The notes under the pieces are model-generated. The model had not been told where the DNA came from, ran no database searches, and saw only the letters and a program-made list of their open reading frames with translations. From assembly GCF_002127535.1 (NCBI RefSeq), contig NZ_MUBJ01000003.1:36201-100200 (forward strand): 64,000 nucleotides of DNA, read 5' to 3'. Made by a program: the position numbers and the translations under genes. Source of the stretch: Xenorhabdus vietnamensis (GTDB taxonomy: Bacteria > Pseudomonadota > Gammaproteobacteria > Enterobacterales > Enterobacteriaceae). Below are positions 48,741 to 59,532 of the stretch, one piece after another (the stretch's first letter is position 1; the number at the start of each line of letters is the position of its first letter).

Positions 48741-48921
48741 GGCATTATTTTTTATGTTTTCCACGTAAATCAAAATCAATATAAGTCAGATAGTACATTA
48801 TGTAAATAAGTAAATAATATACTTTGTTTGTATTTTTTCACAAAGTATACGACTAATTAGATCTCCTGAATCATTTCTGATGAATGCTGTTTTCTCAATG
48901 GAGGTGAAAAAAGAAAAGATT

Positions 48922-49194
48922 TTATTCTTCGTCAAAACCGGAATTGAATAACTTAACAATAGCTGCCAGTGCTTGATGTTCATCTGGCCCACTGACTTCA
49001 ACATCAATATAGCTGCCTTGTTCAGAATCCAGCATCAGCATGGCAATGACACTATGGGCTTCTGCTTGGACATTATTGCTGTTGCGCAAAATAACCTGCG
49101 ATTGAAACTGTAACACAAGGTCATGCAGTTTCATCGCAGGTCGGGCATGCATTCCAAGCCGATTTTTAATTTCAAGCCGTTGTTTGACTGTCAT
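48922..49194 (-). CDS. ptsO: Phosphocarrier protein NPr of the nitrogen PTS
   Basis: 90 residues of the HPr fold. The phosphorylated His16 sits in [13 protein letters not shown]. It passes phosphate from PtsP (EI-Ntr) to PtsN, controlling potassium transport and other processes, and takes part in nitrogen and cell-wall regulation. It is the last gene of the rpoN cluster, 71 bp after rapZ, same order as in E. coli (npr). Confidence 0.97.
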   Translation of the reverse strand: MTVKQRLEIKNRLGMHARPAMKLHDLVLQFQSQVILRNSNNVQAEAHSVIAMLMLDSEQGSYIDVEVSGPDEHQALAAIVKLFNSGFDEE

Positions 49195-49265
49195 GCTTCA
49201 CTTTGTCAGTTGCTATTGTTGGTTACTATTGTTGGTTGCTATGGATTATACGATTTCTAATTGTA

Positions 49266-50117
49266 TTATTTACGTTTTTCCAGTGTACGATGACGTGACT
49301 GCACGTTTTTGCCACGAGAGCGGAAATAATCTGCCAACTGCTCTGCAACATAGACTGAGCGGTGTTTACCACCTGTGCAACCAATAGCGACAGTCAGATA
49401 GCTACGATTATTGGTTTCCAGCATGGGTAACCAGAGTTCAAGATAGCTACGAGTCTGGTAAATGAAGTTATGAACTTCGGTATGGCGATCCAAAAACGCT
49501 GCTACAGGACGATCCAAACCCGTCATTGGGCGCAGTTTCGGGTCCCAGTGAGGGTTTGGCAGGAAACGCACATCGAAAACATAATCTGCGTCAATCGGGA
49601 TGCCATGTTTGAAGCCAAAAGACTCAAATACCATTGTTAATTCACGTTCCCGTTTGCCTAGTAAACGTGTCCTGAGCATTTCTGCCAGTTCATGAACGGA
49701 CATTTCAGATGTGTCGATGATTAAGTCGGCGCGTGAACGCAGGGGTTCAAGCAAATCACTTTCTTGATCAATTGCACTTTCCAGTGACAGGTTTTTGCTG
49801 GAGAGTGGATGCAAACGGCGAGTATCACTGTATCTACGGATCAGGGTATTGCGATCTGCATCAAGAAACAGTAGCTGTGGTGAAAAATTGTCAGGTAATT
49901 GCGTCAGCGCTTCTTCAAAAACTTCCGGCGATTCCGGCATATTTCTGACATCAATGCTAATCGCCGCCGAAATATCACGTTCAGCCAGTGTTTTTGCCAG
50001 CTCTGGCAGCAACACAACCGGTAGGTTATCCACGCAATAGAAGCCCATGTCTTCCAGTGCACGCAGAGCAACGGATTTCCCTGAACCTGAACGACCACTG
50101 ACTATCATCAGCACCAT
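49266..50117 (-). CDS. rapZ: RNase adapter protein RapZ
   Basis: 283 residues (284 in E. coli) and almost the same sequence. The N-terminal kinase-like domain has Walker A GRSGSGKS at residues 8-15, and the C-terminal part ends with [20 protein letters not shown] and a Lys/Arg tail. RapZ senses glucosamine-6-phosphate, binds the sRNA GlmZ and directs RNase E to it, so tuning GlmS and cell-envelope precursor synthesis. It lies between ptsN and ptsO on one strand. Confidence 0.98.
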   Translation of the reverse strand: MVLMIVSGRSGSGKSVALRALEDMGFYCVDNLPVVLLPELAKTLAERDISAAISIDVRNMPESPEVFEEALTQLPDNFSPQLLFLDADRNTLIRRYSDTRRLHPLSSKNLSLESAIDQESDLLEPLRSRADLIIDTSEMSVHELAEMLRTRLLGKRERELTMVFESFGFKHGIPIDADYVFDVRFLPNPHWDPKLRPMTGLDRPVAAFLDRHTEVHNFIYQTRSYLELWLPMLETNNRSYLTVAIGCTGGKHRSVYVAEQLADYFRSRGKNVQSRHRTLEKRK

Positions 50118-50156
50118 GAGGTGGCTCTCCTAAATGTTTACAATTGTAATCGCTAT

Positions 50157-50636
50157 TTATCCAGTAATGATTTTATATAACTCTTCATCACTCAGTGCTG
50201 AGCGCAGACGACGGCAGAGATTTTTATCTGCAAAACGTTTTGCAATCAATGATAGTGAATGTAAATGAGTTTGGCACTGATTTGATGGCACCAATAAAGC
50301 AAATAGTAAGTCAACAGGTTGATTATCGATGGCATCAAATGTAATGGGTTGTTCCAGACGCAAAAATACTCCGACCGCATTATTCGAACACTTTTCATCT
50401 ACTTTGCCATGCGGAATTGCAATCCCATTGCCGATTCCTGTTTTGCCTACTTTTTCGCGGGAAAGAATAGCCTCGAATACTATGTATTCCGGTACCTTAA
50501 GCTCCTTTGATGCTAGCTCACTGATAATCTCTAAGGCGCGCTTTTTACTCGAACAAGGTACATTATTGCGTGTGCATGTGGGTGAAAGCACTGATCTTAG
50601 TGGTAAATCTGTTTCGTTGTTCATTTCTGTATTCAC
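50157..50636 (-). CDS. ptsN: PTS IIA-like nitrogen regulatory protein PtsN
   Basis: 159 residues (163 in E. coli), with ATG 50636 or the Met four codons later as start. The EIIA-Ntr fold is clear: SSKKRALEIISELA, GIGNGIAIPHGKV with the phosphorylated His (residue 76 from the first Met), DNQPVDLLFALLVP. It controls potassium channels and sensors according to its phosphorylation by NPr. It lies between hpf and rapZ. Confidence 0.97.
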   Translation of the reverse strand: MNTEMNNETDLPLRSVLSPTCTRNNVPCSSKKRALEIISELASKELKVPEYIVFEAILSREKVGKTGIGNGIAIPHGKVDEKCSNNAVGVFLRLEQPITFDAIDNQPVDLLFALLVPSNQCQTHLHSLSLIAKRFADKNLCRRLRSALSDEELYKIITG

Positions 50637-50825
50637 TTAGGGCCTTGTTATGCCAGATGCCTGATTAGGCACCTGGCATTGATGCACTGCACTAAAACCG
50701 GACTATAGTTCGTTCTATACAGATCAAAAGATCACAATAGGCTGAAAGATCGCACTATGACGCTATAGCAGGTGTAATAGATAGAACAGTGATCATTATA
50801 TGATGACCCCATTACTTAAAAACTA

Positions 50826-51113
50826 TTAATGTTGTCTCAATTTACTTTTGTATTTAGTCAATTGACGCGCTAGCTTATCTACCAGTGAATCAATTGCTGC
50901 ATACATGTCTTCATGCTCTGCGGTTGCATGCAACTCACCTCCATTGACATGAACTGTGGCTTCGGCGATTCTTTCCACCTTTTCCACTCGGAGTATGACC
51001 TGGATAAGGTTAATTTTATCGAAATATTGATCCAATTTACCGCATTTGGTGTTCACAACGTTGCGAAGTGCATCTGTGATTTCAATATTGTGGCCTGTAA
51101 CATTGAGTTGCAT
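50826..51113 (-). CDS. hpf: Ribosome hibernation promoting factor
   Basis: 95 residues from ATG 51113, where AAGGA precedes MQLNVTGHNIEIT; the longer upstream frame is rejected because it does not fit the family. Short-form HPF with the beta-alpha fold and basic surface (KLARQLTKYKSKLRQH tail). It binds the 30S subunit with RMF to form hibernating 100S ribosomes. It sits 23 bp after rpoN. Confidence 0.97.
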   Translation of the reverse strand: MQLNVTGHNIEITDALRNVVNTKCGKLDQYFDKINLIQVILRVEKVERIAEATVHVNGGELHATAEHEDMYAAIDSLVDKLARQLTKYKSKLRQH

Positions 51114-51136
51114 GGTGTTTTCCTTCTCTGTGTTGT

Positions 51137-52576
51137 TCAAACCAATTTTTTACGTTGGTTTGAAGGCGGGATGGATAACGACTCTCTATATTTTGCGACA
51201 GTCCGACGAGCCACTTGGATACCTTGTTCAGCGAGTATGCTGGTCAATTTACTGTCACTCAGTGGCTTGCCCGGGTTTTCTGCCGCAACCAGTTTTTTCA
51301 CCAGAGCACGTATCGCGGTGGAAGAAGCTTCTCCTCCGCTATCGGTATTGACGTGACTGGAGAAAAAATATTTAAGTTCAAAGATCCCTCGTGAACTATA
51401 TAGGTACTTCTGTGTTGTCACTCGGGAAATGGTGGATTCATGCATGTCAACTTGGTAGGCGATATCAGCCAGTACCAGTGGCTTCATGTGTTCCGCACCA
51501 TACTCAAAAAAATCTTGTTGTCGCTCAACAATACAACTGGAGACTTTCAATAGTGTTTCATTACGGCTTTCGAGGCTTTTGATCAGCCATTTGGCTTCTT
51601 GCAAGTTATTGCGTATGAACAGGCTGTCACTTTCACTATTGACCTGTTGCCCCAGTGCTGCGTAATGTTGGTTAATGTGCAGACGGGGGATGCTATCTAT
51701 ATTTAGCTTAACTTGCCAGCTTTCATTTTCTTTCTGTACCAATACATCCGGAATAACATATTCGGATTCACCTGCATTGACTACCAGGCCCGGTTTTGGC
51801 TCCAGTGATTGAATGATATCAATAGCTCCTTTCAGAGCACTCTCTTTTAATTTGCTCTGACGTAATAAATTACGGAAGTCCCGGTTGCCCAATAGTTCAA
51901 GGTATTTACTGACAACAAGCCTGGCCTCATTCAGATGAGGTGTTTCTGACGGCAGCATTGAAAGTTGGATAAGCAAGCATTCACGTAAATCGCGGACGGC
52001 AACCCCAATCGGGTCAAAATGCTGTATGCGCTTGAGGACAGTTTCTACTTCTTCCAAAGTCAGTTCATCATCACCCATGCCGGCAAGGATTTCTTCGATG
52101 GAAATGGTCAGATATCCAGTGTCATCAATTGCGTCAATAATTGAAGTTGCGATGGCAGCATCCGTTTCGGTAAATGGTGTCAATTCTGCCTGCCACATTA
52201 AATAATCTTGCAGTGTTTGGGTGGTTTCCCCCTGATATACAGGGAAATCATCAGCGCTGTAATCACTGCTGGTTCCTGAGGGCGTGCCAGCGGTGTAAAT
52301 TTCATCCCAGCTGGCATCCAGTGGTAACTCTTCAGGCATATCCTTCTGTTCAAGCGCTTCGCGGGTATCCATAACGTCAGTTTCTGCATCAGAAAGTGCC
52401 TGGTTTTCCACTTCCTGAAGTGGGTCATCTTGCTCAAGCAGTGGGTTAGTTTCCAAAGCTTGCTGAATTTCCTGTTGAAGTTCAAGCGTAGATAGTTGCA
52501 ACAAACGGATGGCTTGCTGGAGTTGTGGCGTCATCGTCAATTGCTGACTGAGCCTGAGTTGCAAACTTTGCTTCAT
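51137..52576 (-). CDS. rpoN: RNA polymerase sigma-54 factor
   Basis: 479 residues (477 in E. coli). Region I is Gln/Leu-rich ([20 protein letters not shown]) and contacts the activators, and region II is acidic. Region III includes the core-binding part, the DNA-binding helix-turn-helix ([15 protein letters not shown]) and the RpoN box [10 protein letters not shown] near the C-terminus. It directs transcription of nitrogen-assimilation and other activator-dependent genes. It is flanked by lptB and hpf. Confidence 0.99.
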   Translation of the reverse strand: MKQSLQLRLSQQLTMTPQLQQAIRLLQLSTLELQQEIQQALETNPLLEQDDPLQEVENQALSDAETDVMDTREALEQKDMPEELPLDASWDEIYTAGTPSGTSSDYSADDFPVYQGETTQTLQDYLMWQAELTPFTETDAAIATSIIDAIDDTGYLTISIEEILAGMGDDELTLEEVETVLKRIQHFDPIGVAVRDLRECLLIQLSMLPSETPHLNEARLVVSKYLELLGNRDFRNLLRQSKLKESALKGAIDIIQSLEPKPGLVVNAGESEYVIPDVLVQKENESWQVKLNIDSIPRLHINQHYAALGQQVNSESDSLFIRNNLQEAKWLIKSLESRNETLLKVSSCIVERQQDFFEYGAEHMKPLVLADIAYQVDMHESTISRVTTQKYLYSSRGIFELKYFFSSHVNTDSGGEASSTAIRALVKKLVAAENPGKPLSDSKLTSILAEQGIQVARRTVAKYRESLSIPPSNQRKKLV

Positions 52577-52645
52577 AGCGTTACCACTTTCTCCTTAATC
52601 TAGCCTGAATGGTTCCTTGAATCGTGCCTGACAGAAGGATGAAAG

Positions 52646-53371
52646 TTAAAGGCGGAATCCTTCACCCAGATAAACGCGCTTGACTTGCTCGTTATTCAGG
52701 ATGTCATTCGGGGCACCGTGGGCAATCAAGTGACCTTGACTGACGATATAGGCACGTTCGCAGACATCCAGTGTTTCACGGACATTATGGTCGGTAATCA
52801 GTACACCCAATCCGCAATCCCGTAGGTGCTGAATGATTTTTTTAATATCCAGTACGGAAATTGGGTCAACACCCGCAAAGGGTTCATCCAACAGGATGAA
52901 TTTAGGATTGGCCGCTAGTGCACGAGCAATCTCCACACGACGACGTTCACCACCGGAAAGTGATTGTCCAAGGCTATTACGCAGGTGAGAGATGTGAAAT
53001 TCCTCCATCAACTCTTCTGCTCGTTCTTTTCTCTGTTCTTGGGTCAGATCCTTGCGGATCTCCAGTACAGCCATCAAATTGTCGAATACACTCAGGCGAC
53101 GGAAGATAGAGGCCTCCTGAGGTAAGTAACCTATCCCGCGGCGTGCACGTTCATGCAAGGGCAGAAGACTGATGTCTTCTTCATCAATGGTGATAGAGCC
53201 AGCATCACGTGGAATAATGCCGACAACCATGTAGAAAGTGGTAGTTTTACCTGCACCATTAGGGCCAAGTAAGCCAACAATCTCCCCTGACTTTACGTTC
53301 AGGCTGACGTTTTCAACGACCTTACGGCCCTTATATGCTTTCGCCAGATTTTCTGCGTTTAATATTGCCAT
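52646..53371 (-). CDS. lptB: LPS export ABC transporter ATPase LptB
   Basis: 241 residues, same length as in E. coli. Walker [11 protein letters not shown], signature LSGGERRR, Walker [15 protein letters not shown] and the H-loop DHNVRETL are intact. As a dimer with LptF and LptG it powers extraction of LPS from the inner membrane. It follows lptA by 34 bp; rpoN is 69 bp further. Confidence 0.99.
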   Translation of the reverse strand: MAILNAENLAKAYKGRKVVENVSLNVKSGEIVGLLGPNGAGKTTTFYMVVGIIPRDAGSITIDEEDISLLPLHERARRGIGYLPQEASIFRRLSVFDNLMAVLEIRKDLTQEQRKERAEELMEEFHISHLRNSLGQSLSGGERRRVEIARALAANPKFILLDEPFAGVDPISVLDIKKIIQHLRDCGLGVLITDHNVRETLDVCERAYIVSQGHLIAHGAPNDILNNEQVKRVYLGEGFRL

Positions 53372-53405
53372 ATTAGTATTGCCATAATTGTATTGCCATC
53401 AGTCG

Positions 53406-53966
53406 TTATTTATTCTTTTTATGAGCATCAGCACCGTGAGCTCCCGGGCCTTTTTCCTGTAGCTGGGCAGGTAACAGGACAGTGGTGACACGTTTACCTT
53501 TATCACTAAAGGCTTCCATCTGTTGTGTCGGTACCAAATAAGTAATTTTATCGCCTTTGATATTGCTGTCTAGTTGTTCAAGATAGGCGTTGCCTGTCAA
53601 GGTGATCAGCTCTTTACCCATTTCATAGCGCATCTTTGATGCATGACCTTTGATAGGCTTTCCATCATCTTGCAATTGGTAAAAAGTGGCTGGGTTACCG
53701 TAAGCTTCAATGACGGTCTTGTTAGAATCACCTTCCGGGCGAGTAACAACGACTTTATCTGCATGAATATCGATTGAGCCTTGTTTTACGATAACATTAT
53801 CCGTAAATGTGGCAATGTTTCCCGTTAAATCCAGGGACTGTTTTGCTGAGTCGATGGTAATGGGTTTTTTTGTATCATCTTTCAAAGCCAGTACGGGCAG
53901 GCTGACTGCAAACAGTGTACTGGCAATAACGGTATTACGGATTAGTTTGTTCATGTGGAATCTCAT
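53406..53966 (-). CDS. lptA: LPS transport periplasmic protein LptA
   Basis: 186 residues from ATG 53966, which aligns MRFHMNKL with the E. coli start; ATG 53954 is an alternative. A signal peptide (cut near ALA) leads to the OstA/LptA jellyroll with NVIVKQGSIDIHADKVVVTRPEG and NAYLEQLDSNIKGDKITYLV. It forms the periplasmic bridge between LptC and LptD. The start lies inside the lptC 3' end (32-bp overlap), the same unusual overlap as in E. coli. The tail is His/Lys-rich. Confidence 0.97.
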   Translation of the reverse strand: MRFHMNKLIRNTVIASTLFAVSLPVLALKDDTKKPITIDSAKQSLDLTGNIATFTDNVIVKQGSIDIHADKVVVTRPEGDSNKTVIEAYGNPATFYQLQDDGKPIKGHASKMRYEMGKELITLTGNAYLEQLDSNIKGDKITYLVPTQQMEAFSDKGKRVTTVLLPAQLQEKGPGAHGADAHKKNK

Positions 53967-54528
53967 ATCGAGTGGACACTTTTTCAATCAGTTCAGCAGT
54001 TTTGTTTCGCAGATTGCCACGCATTTTCATGCCAACAGATTTTAAATCAATGCCAGTGAGAGTAACTTGGTCATCGGATGCGACATCTTGTGTTGTGAGA
54101 TTGACGGTCGCATTGTCTGTTATGATCTGCTGCAATTGCGATGCGTCAATCTGGCTATTCACTTGGACATCCCCATACAGATAGAGCATTTGATCTTTGG
54201 TCAGTTTGGCCTTATTGGCGCGCACTATCCATGTGGCTGTCTGAGTTCCAGTGGGAGCATTTAGATCAAATGTTGTTAACACCGGATTGGTAAACCAAGT
54301 CAGTTTCGTTTCCGTATAGTTTTTAACATCGTCAGCGTCCAGTTTGTAAGTCAGTTTACCTGCCGGATCATAGACAAAAGTAACGGCTTCCTTGGTTTGA
54401 TAAGTGGGATAGCCATCATCCACAATAGGCGATGAAACATCATCATTGACATTCGATAAATTCCAGCCAATCAGCGCAAGCGCGATCAATGCCAGTATTG
54501 TGATCAGCCAGAGTTGAATTTTGCTCAT
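53935..54528 (-). CDS. lptC: LPS transport inner-membrane protein LptC
   Basis: 197 residues: a single N-terminal membrane helix (about 6-25) and a periplasmic jellyroll with YDPAGKLTYKLDADDVKNY and LYGDVQVNSQ. It docks the LptBFG transporter to LptA. It starts 18 bp after kdsC and overlaps lptA by 32 bp, so the Lpt subunits are translationally linked. Confidence 0.97.
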   Translation of the reverse strand: MSKIQLWLITILALIALALIGWNLSNVNDDVSSPIVDDGYPTYQTKEAVTFVYDPAGKLTYKLDADDVKNYTETKLTWFTNPVLTTFDLNAPTGTQTATWIVRANKAKLTKDQMLYLYGDVQVNSQIDASQLQQIITDNATVNLTTQDVASDDQVTLTGIDLKSVGMKMRGNLRNKTAELIEKVSTRYEIPHEQTNP

Positions 54529-54546
54529 TGTTTATTCAGTTCAAGT

Positions 54547-55110
54547 TTATATGGATAACCCTTTGGCGTCTTCTAGCTTACTTTGAGCGAAGAGCACCAA
54601 ATCACAAAGTTCCCTGACTGCGCCACGACCACCGGCAATCTGAGTTACATAATCTGCTTTCGGCAACAGTAATGGATGGGCATCAGCAACTGCAACAGAT
54701 AATCCAACTTTTGCCATAACAGGCCAGTCAATAAGATCGTCACCAATATAGGCGACTTGTTCTGGCTGCAATGCTAGTTTATCCAACAGTTCTTTATACG
54801 CCAAAACCTTATCGTTTTGACCTTGGTAAAGGTGTGTAATACCCAGTGTTTCTGCTCGGTTTTCCAGCAATTTTGCCTTGCGGCCAGTAATGATGGCAAC
54901 TTCAATACCAGAAGTGATTAAACAACGGATGCCATAACCATCACGAACGTTAAAGGCTTTCAGTTCTTCGCCTTCATTGCCCATATAGATAAGCCCGTCA
55001 GACATTACACCATCAACATCACAAATTAGAAGACGGATTTGGCGGGCTTTTTCAATAATTGCTTTGTTAACTGGGCCATAACAGGTGTCCAGATACTCTT
55101 TTTGACTCAT
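54547..55110 (-). CDS. kdsC: 3-deoxy-D-manno-octulosonate 8-phosphate phosphatase
   Basis: 187 residues of the HAD superfamily: LLICDVDGVMSDG holds the nucleophile Asp31 and acid/base Asp33, and VAYIGDDLIDWPVM is the metal-binding motif IV. It removes phosphate from Kdo-8-phosphate in LPS core synthesis. Next to kdsD as in E. coli. Confidence 0.98.
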   Translation of the reverse strand: MSQKEYLDTCYGPVNKAIIEKARQIRLLICDVDGVMSDGLIYMGNEGEELKAFNVRDGYGIRCLITSGIEVAIITGRKAKLLENRAETLGITHLYQGQNDKVLAYKELLDKLALQPEQVAYIGDDLIDWPVMAKVGLSVAVADAHPLLLPKADYVTQIAGGRGAVRELCDLVLFAQSKLEDAKGLSI

Positions 55111-55170
55111 TAAGAAATTCTCTTAAGATTTATATCATGCTTACTTATATAAGTTATTAGTTTACTGACT

Positions 55171-56163
55171 TTATACAACCCCGGCCTGCAAAAGATCGTG
55201 CATGTGCAGTACACCAAGTAATCTGTCATCTTTTGTGACTAATAATGAGGTAATGTGACGTGATTGCATTAGATTTAAGGCATCAACTGCCAGTGCATTC
55301 GGTTTGATACGGATGCCCCCCGCAGTCATGACATCAGAAATTTTTGCATTGTTTAAATCGATGCCCATATCGAAAACACGGCGCAAATCACCATCGGTAA
55401 AAATACCGCTGATTTGCATGTCATCATCACAGATAACCGTCATGCCCAGCTTTTTACGGGTGATTTCCACCAAAGCTTCACGCAGAGTTGCTGTGCGGGG
55501 AACATGAGGAATGTCATCACCAGTGGTCATCAGATCGCTGGCCAACAGCAGAAGTTTACGCCCGAGTGCACCACCCGGATGAGAGAGGGCAAAATCTTCG
55601 GCAGTAAAGCCGCGGGCTTGCAAAAGGGCAAGGGCTAATGCGTCTCCCATGACAAGTGTTGCGGTGGTGCTGGTAGTGGGAGCCAACCCCAACGGACAGG
55701 CTTCTTGTGGGGTTTTAATGCATAAGTGAACGTCTGAGGCTTTACCCATGTTGCTGTCGTGATTGTTTGTCATGCAGATAAGCGGGACTTTCTGCCGCTT
55801 GAGAACGGGAATTAAAGCCAGAATTTCATTCGATTCACCCGAATTGGAAATAGCCAGAACAATGTCTTTTGATGTTACCATACCGAGATCGCCATGGCTG
55901 GCCTCGCCAGGATGAACAAAGAAAGAAGGCGTACCGGTACTGGCAAATGTTGCAGCGATTTTTCGCCCAATATGGCCGGATTTGCCCATTCCCATTACAA
56001 TAACTTTCCCTTCACAGCTAAACATTAATTCACAAGCTTGGCTGAAATCGTCATTAATATATTGCTCTAGGCCAACCAGCCCTTCGAGTTCAATGTGTAA
56101 TACTTTTTTACCTGCTTGCTGAAAATCGATTTTAGGCATTTTCACTTCCCACTCTTTTCCCAT
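55171..56163 (-). CDS. kdsD: Arabinose-5-phosphate isomerase KdsD
   Basis: 330 residues from ATG 56163; an internal ATG at 56139 has a better ribosome site and would give 322, and both are possible. SIS domain (about 40-185; VMGMGKSGHIGRKIAATFASTG, FVHPGEASHGDLGM, AISNSGESNE) is followed by two CBS domains (about 210-330). It converts ribulose-5-phosphate to arabinose-5-phosphate, the first step to Kdo. It follows yrbG by 11 bp. Confidence 0.97.
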   Translation of the reverse strand: MGKEWEVKMPKIDFQQAGKKVLHIELEGLVGLEQYINDDFSQACELMFSCEGKVIVMGMGKSGHIGRKIAATFASTGTPSFFVHPGEASHGDLGMVTSKDIVLAISNSGESNEILALIPVLKRQKVPLICMTNNHDSNMGKASDVHLCIKTPQEACPLGLAPTTSTTATLVMGDALALALLQARGFTAEDFALSHPGGALGRKLLLLASDLMTTGDDIPHVPRTATLREALVEITRKKLGMTVICDDDMQISGIFTDGDLRRVFDMGIDLNNAKISDVMTAGGIRIKPNALAVDALNLMQSRHITSLLVTKDDRLLGVLHMHDLLQAGVV

Positions 56164-56174
56164 TCAATCGGTAA

Positions 56175-57152
56175 TTACTCAGTACCGTGATAATTAAAAA
56201 CAAAAAGTACGACAAAATAAGCGATAAAACAGCCCAGTAGCAAGATGCCGTTCAATCGGTTCAATCTCTGCTTTCTTCCCAGACAAAATACCGTGAATAG
56301 TATGCTAGCTGCCATCATGACCCAAAAATCCCGATAAAATGCTGCATCCGTAACGGTGCTAGGGGAAAGTATGGCGGGAATACCCAAAACAAGTGTCGCA
56401 TTGAATACGTTCGAGCCAACAATATTGCCTATCGCCATGTCATTCTCGCCTTTTATGGCCGCAGCAATGGTGGTGGCAAGTTCAGGCAAGCTGGTTCCTA
56501 CAGCAAGAATTGTCAGGCCAATAACCAGCTCACTGATGCCATAAATACGAGCAATGGCAGTTGCATTGTCAATGACCATGCGGGTGGAAATAGGAAGAAT
56601 AATTAAGCCCAAGACAACCCAAAGAAGTGCAATTCCTTTATTGCCTTCAACAGGCAATTCTGAGTTTCGTTCTTGGGTATAGCTATCAACACCACTATAT
56701 TGTAATAAAGCGGTCTTTTTTATCATCACAGAAAGGAATAAAAGGGCTGACAGCACTAAAAGGATGCCATCCAGACGGCTCAGGTATCCACTGGATAACA
56801 GATACCCTGCAAATGCGGTAATCACCAACATCAGGGGAACTTCTTGTCGTAGAATTTCTGATTTTACCTTGATTGGCCTAATGATGGCTGCTGCTCCCAC
56901 AATTAGCAGCAAGTTAGTAATATTGGAACCAATTGCATTGCCCACGGCCATATTTGACCGCCCGTCTAAAATTGCTGTGACAGACACCATCAGTTCTGGT
57001 AGCGAAGTGCCTATCCCTATGATGACTAAGCCGACAATAAAGGGGGGAATCTTCATGGCACGGGCAAAAACGGCCGCACCATAAACTAATCTATCGGAAC
57101 TATATACCAGTAAAATCAACCCAGTAATAAGCAATACAATAGTCAGAAACAT
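56175..57152 (-). CDS. yrbG: Calcium/sodium antiporter YrbG
   Basis: 325 residues with about ten membrane helices in two inverted halves. The alpha-repeat motifs GIGTSLPELMVSVTAILDG with VGNAIGSNITNLLLIVG (first half) and AVGTSLPELATTIAAAIKGENDMAIGNIVGSNVFN (split over about residues 215-250) are diagnostic of the CaCA family. The ion is inferred from the family. It is the first gene of the minus-strand kds/lpt/rpoN cluster and divergent from mlaF over 233 bp. Confidence 0.95.
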   Translation of the reverse strand: MFLTIVLLITGLILLVYSSDRLVYGAAVFARAMKIPPFIVGLVIIGIGTSLPELMVSVTAILDGRSNMAVGNAIGSNITNLLLIVGAAAIIRPIKVKSEILRQEVPLMLVITAFAGYLLSSGYLSRLDGILLVLSALLFLSVMIKKTALLQYSGVDSYTQERNSELPVEGNKGIALLWVVLGLIILPISTRMVIDNATAIARIYGISELVIGLTILAVGTSLPELATTIAAAIKGENDMAIGNIVGSNVFNATLVLGIPAILSPSTVTDAAFYRDFWVMMAASILFTVFCLGRKQRLNRLNGILLLGCFIAYFVVLFVFNYHGTE

Positions 57153-57385
57153 GGAGTGTCCCTTAAATAAAATTTATTCCGAGCATAACGCTAATGATGG
57201 TTGATTTTTTAAACATGGAACGTTTGTTCAGCTAAACTTATTTAGTCTGACGCTCAAGAGATAAAAAGTAAAATTTGTCACAATTTTGCTAACGCAAATT
57301 GGGCAATTTTTTTGTAGTATGCACTATTCATGGTTTAAATACAGTAAATGAAGACAGTTCTATTAACGGTTAAGGGATATGAATA

Positions 57386-58189
57386 ATGAGTCAACAAACA
57401 GCAAATCTCATTGAAATCTGCGGAATGCATTTCACCCGAGGCCAACGTTCAATTTTTGCTGATATTAATCTGACCGTTCCGAAAGGAAAAATTACCGCCA
57501 TTATGGGGCCTTCTGGTATAGGAAAAACCACATTACTGCGTCTGATTGGGGGGCAAATTCGCCCTGAACGCGGTGAGATCTGGTTTGATGGCGATAATAT
57601 TCCGGCATTGTCCCGCTCACGCCTTTACGCCGCCCGTAAGAAAATGAGCATGTTATTTCAGTCAGGTGCTTTATTCACTGATCTGAATGTTTTTGACAAT
57701 GTGGCTTTTCCCCTGCGTGAACATACCCAACTGCCTGAGGAGTTGATTCACACAACCGTGATGATGAAGCTGGAAGCTGTGGGATTGCGCGGTGCTGCGC
57801 ACTTGATGCCATCGGAACTCTCTGGCGGCATGGCAAGGCGGGCGGCATTGGCAAGGGCGATTGCACTCGATCCTGACTTAATCATGTTTGATGAGCCTTT
57901 TGTCGGCCAGGATCCCATCACGATGGGTGTTTTGGTGAAGCTGATCGATGAGCTTAATCATGCACTTGGAGTTACGTGTGTTGTTGTTTCCCATGATGTG
58001 CCTGAAGTACTGAGCATTGCCGATTATGCTTATATTGTGGCTGAGCAGAAAGTGATCGCAGAAGGTACTCCAGATCAATTGAGAATGAATCAGGATCACC
58101 GGGTACGGCAGTTTCTTGATGGTATTGCTGACGGGCCTGTACCTTTCCGTTTCCCTGCCGGGGATTACAAAACTGAGTTATTAGGATAA
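57386..58189 (+). CDS. mlaF: Phospholipid ABC transporter ATPase MlaF
   Basis: 267 residues. Walker [12 protein letters not shown], signature [14 protein letters not shown], Walker [15 protein letters not shown] and the H-loop VSHDVPEV are complete, with the C-terminal extension that meets MlaB. It drives phospholipid movement between outer and inner membrane. First gene of mlaFEDCB, with 4-bp spacing to mlaE. Confidence 0.98.
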   Translation: MSQQTANLIEICGMHFTRGQRSIFADINLTVPKGKITAIMGPSGIGKTTLLRLIGGQIRPERGEIWFDGDNIPALSRSRLYAARKKMSMLFQSGALFTDLNVFDNVAFPLREHTQLPEELIHTTVMMKLEAVGLRGAAHLMPSELSGGMARRAALARAIALDPDLIMFDEPFVGQDPITMGVLVKLIDELNHALGVTCVVVSHDVPEVLSIADYAYIVAEQKVIAEGTPDQLRMNQDHRVRQFLDGIADGPVPFRFPAGDYKTELLG

Positions 58190-58193
58190 TGGA

Positions 58194-58982
58194 ATGTTGA
58201 TGTTAACACGGGCATTGGCGGCAATAGGCCGACGTACGATTGAGGTTGCGGCTTCATTCGGCCGTGCAGGTTTCATGTTGTTCAGTGCAATCATTGGTAA
58301 GCCTGAACCTGCCAAGCAATGGACACTATTGCGTCAGCAGCTTTATAGCGTAGGTGTTCAATCACTTCTTATCATTGTGGTTTCAGGGTTGTTTATTGGC
58401 ATGGTTTTGGCCTTGCAGGGTTATCTGGTTTTGACCACATTTAGTGCAGAAGGCAGCCTTGGCATGATGGTGGCGTTATCACTGTTACGTGAATTGGGGC
58501 CTGTGGTGACTGCGCTATTGTTTGCGGGGCGGGCGGGTTCAGCGTTGACCGCAGAAATTGGTTTGATGAAAGCCACTGAACAGATTTCCAGTCTGGAAAT
58601 GATGGCAGTTGACCCGCTGCGACGAGTCATTGCCCCGCGTTTTTGGGCTGGTTTTATCAGCATGCCTTTGCTCTCGTTGATCTTTGTTGCTGTGGGGATC
58701 TTGGGAGGAGCAATGGTCGGTGTCGATTGGAAAGGAATTGATGGTGGCTTTTTCTGGTCGTCCATGCAATCTGCGGTGGAATGGCAAAAAGATTTGCTCA
58801 ACTGTTTTCTCAAGAGTGTCGCTTTTGCTATTACGGTAATGTGGATTGCATTGTTCAATGGTTATGACGCTATCCCAACATCAGAAGGGATCAGCAGGGC
58901 GACGACGCGCACGGTAGTACATGCGTCGTTGGCGGTATTGGGTTTGGATTTTGTGCTGACAGCACTGATGTTTGGGAACTAA
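58194..58982 (+). CDS. mlaE: Phospholipid ABC transporter permease MlaE
   Basis: 262 residues, five to six membrane helices. The conserved [20 protein letters not shown] loop and [21 protein letters not shown] coupling region identify the MlaE/YrbE permease family. It spans the inner membrane at the centre of the MlaFEDB complex. An internal ATG two codons later is an alternative start. Confidence 0.98.
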   Translation: MLMLTRALAAIGRRTIEVAASFGRAGFMLFSAIIGKPEPAKQWTLLRQQLYSVGVQSLLIIVVSGLFIGMVLALQGYLVLTTFSAEGSLGMMVALSLLRELGPVVTALLFAGRAGSALTAEIGLMKATEQISSLEMMAVDPLRRVIAPRFWAGFISMPLLSLIFVAVGILGGAMVGVDWKGIDGGFFWSSMQSAVEWQKDLLNCFLKSVAFAITVMWIALFNGYDAIPTSEGISRATTRTVVHASLAVLGLDFVLTALMFGN

Positions 58983-58986
58983 GTCG

Positions 58987-59499
58987 ATGCAAAGCAAGAA
59001 AAATGAAATTTGGATTGGGGCTTTTATCTTGATTGCGTTGGCCGCAATCATTTTTTTATGTCTGAAAGTTGCAGATATCCGTGCTTTCGGCAGTCAGCCA
59101 ACTTATCGTGTGTATGCCGCATTTAACAATATCGGTGGTTTGAAAGTGCGTTCACCGGTGAAAATTGGCGGGGTTGTGGTGGGGCGAGTGCAGAAAATCT
59201 GGCTGGATCACAAAACTTATACACCACAAGTTGAATTGGATATTTTCACGCAATATGACAATATTCCGAATACCAGTTCGCTTTCTATCCGAACTTCAGG
59301 GCTGTTGGGGGAGCAATATATTGCCCTCAATATTGGGTTTGATGACCCTGATTTGGGTACTTCCATGCTGAAAGATGAAGATCGTATTGAGGATACTAAG
59401 CCTGCGATGGTACTTGAAGATTTGATTGGTCAGTTCTTGTATAAGAATGGTAGCGGAAACAAGGAAAAATCAGCTTCGTTACCAGAACAAGTGCACTAA
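58987..59499 (+). CDS. mlaD: MCE-domain phospholipid-binding protein MlaD
   Basis: 170 residues from ATG 58987, 4 bp after mlaE; an upstream in-frame start inside mlaE is not used. A membrane helix (about 9-27) precedes one MCE domain (about 38-117; FNNIGGLKVRSPVKIGGVVVGRV). The hexamer forms the periplasmic ring and lipid channel on MlaE. The tail is shorter than in E. coli (183). Confidence 0.97.
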   Translation: MQSKKNEIWIGAFILIALAAIIFLCLKVADIRAFGSQPTYRVYAAFNNIGGLKVRSPVKIGGVVVGRVQKIWLDHKTYTPQVELDIFTQYDNIPNTSSLSIRTSGLLGEQYIALNIGFDDPDLGTSMLKDEDRIEDTKPAMVLEDLIGQFLYKNGSGNKEKSASLPEQVH

Positions 59500-59532
59500 C
59501 CAGCAATTCACTGTTTAGGAGAAATAACACTT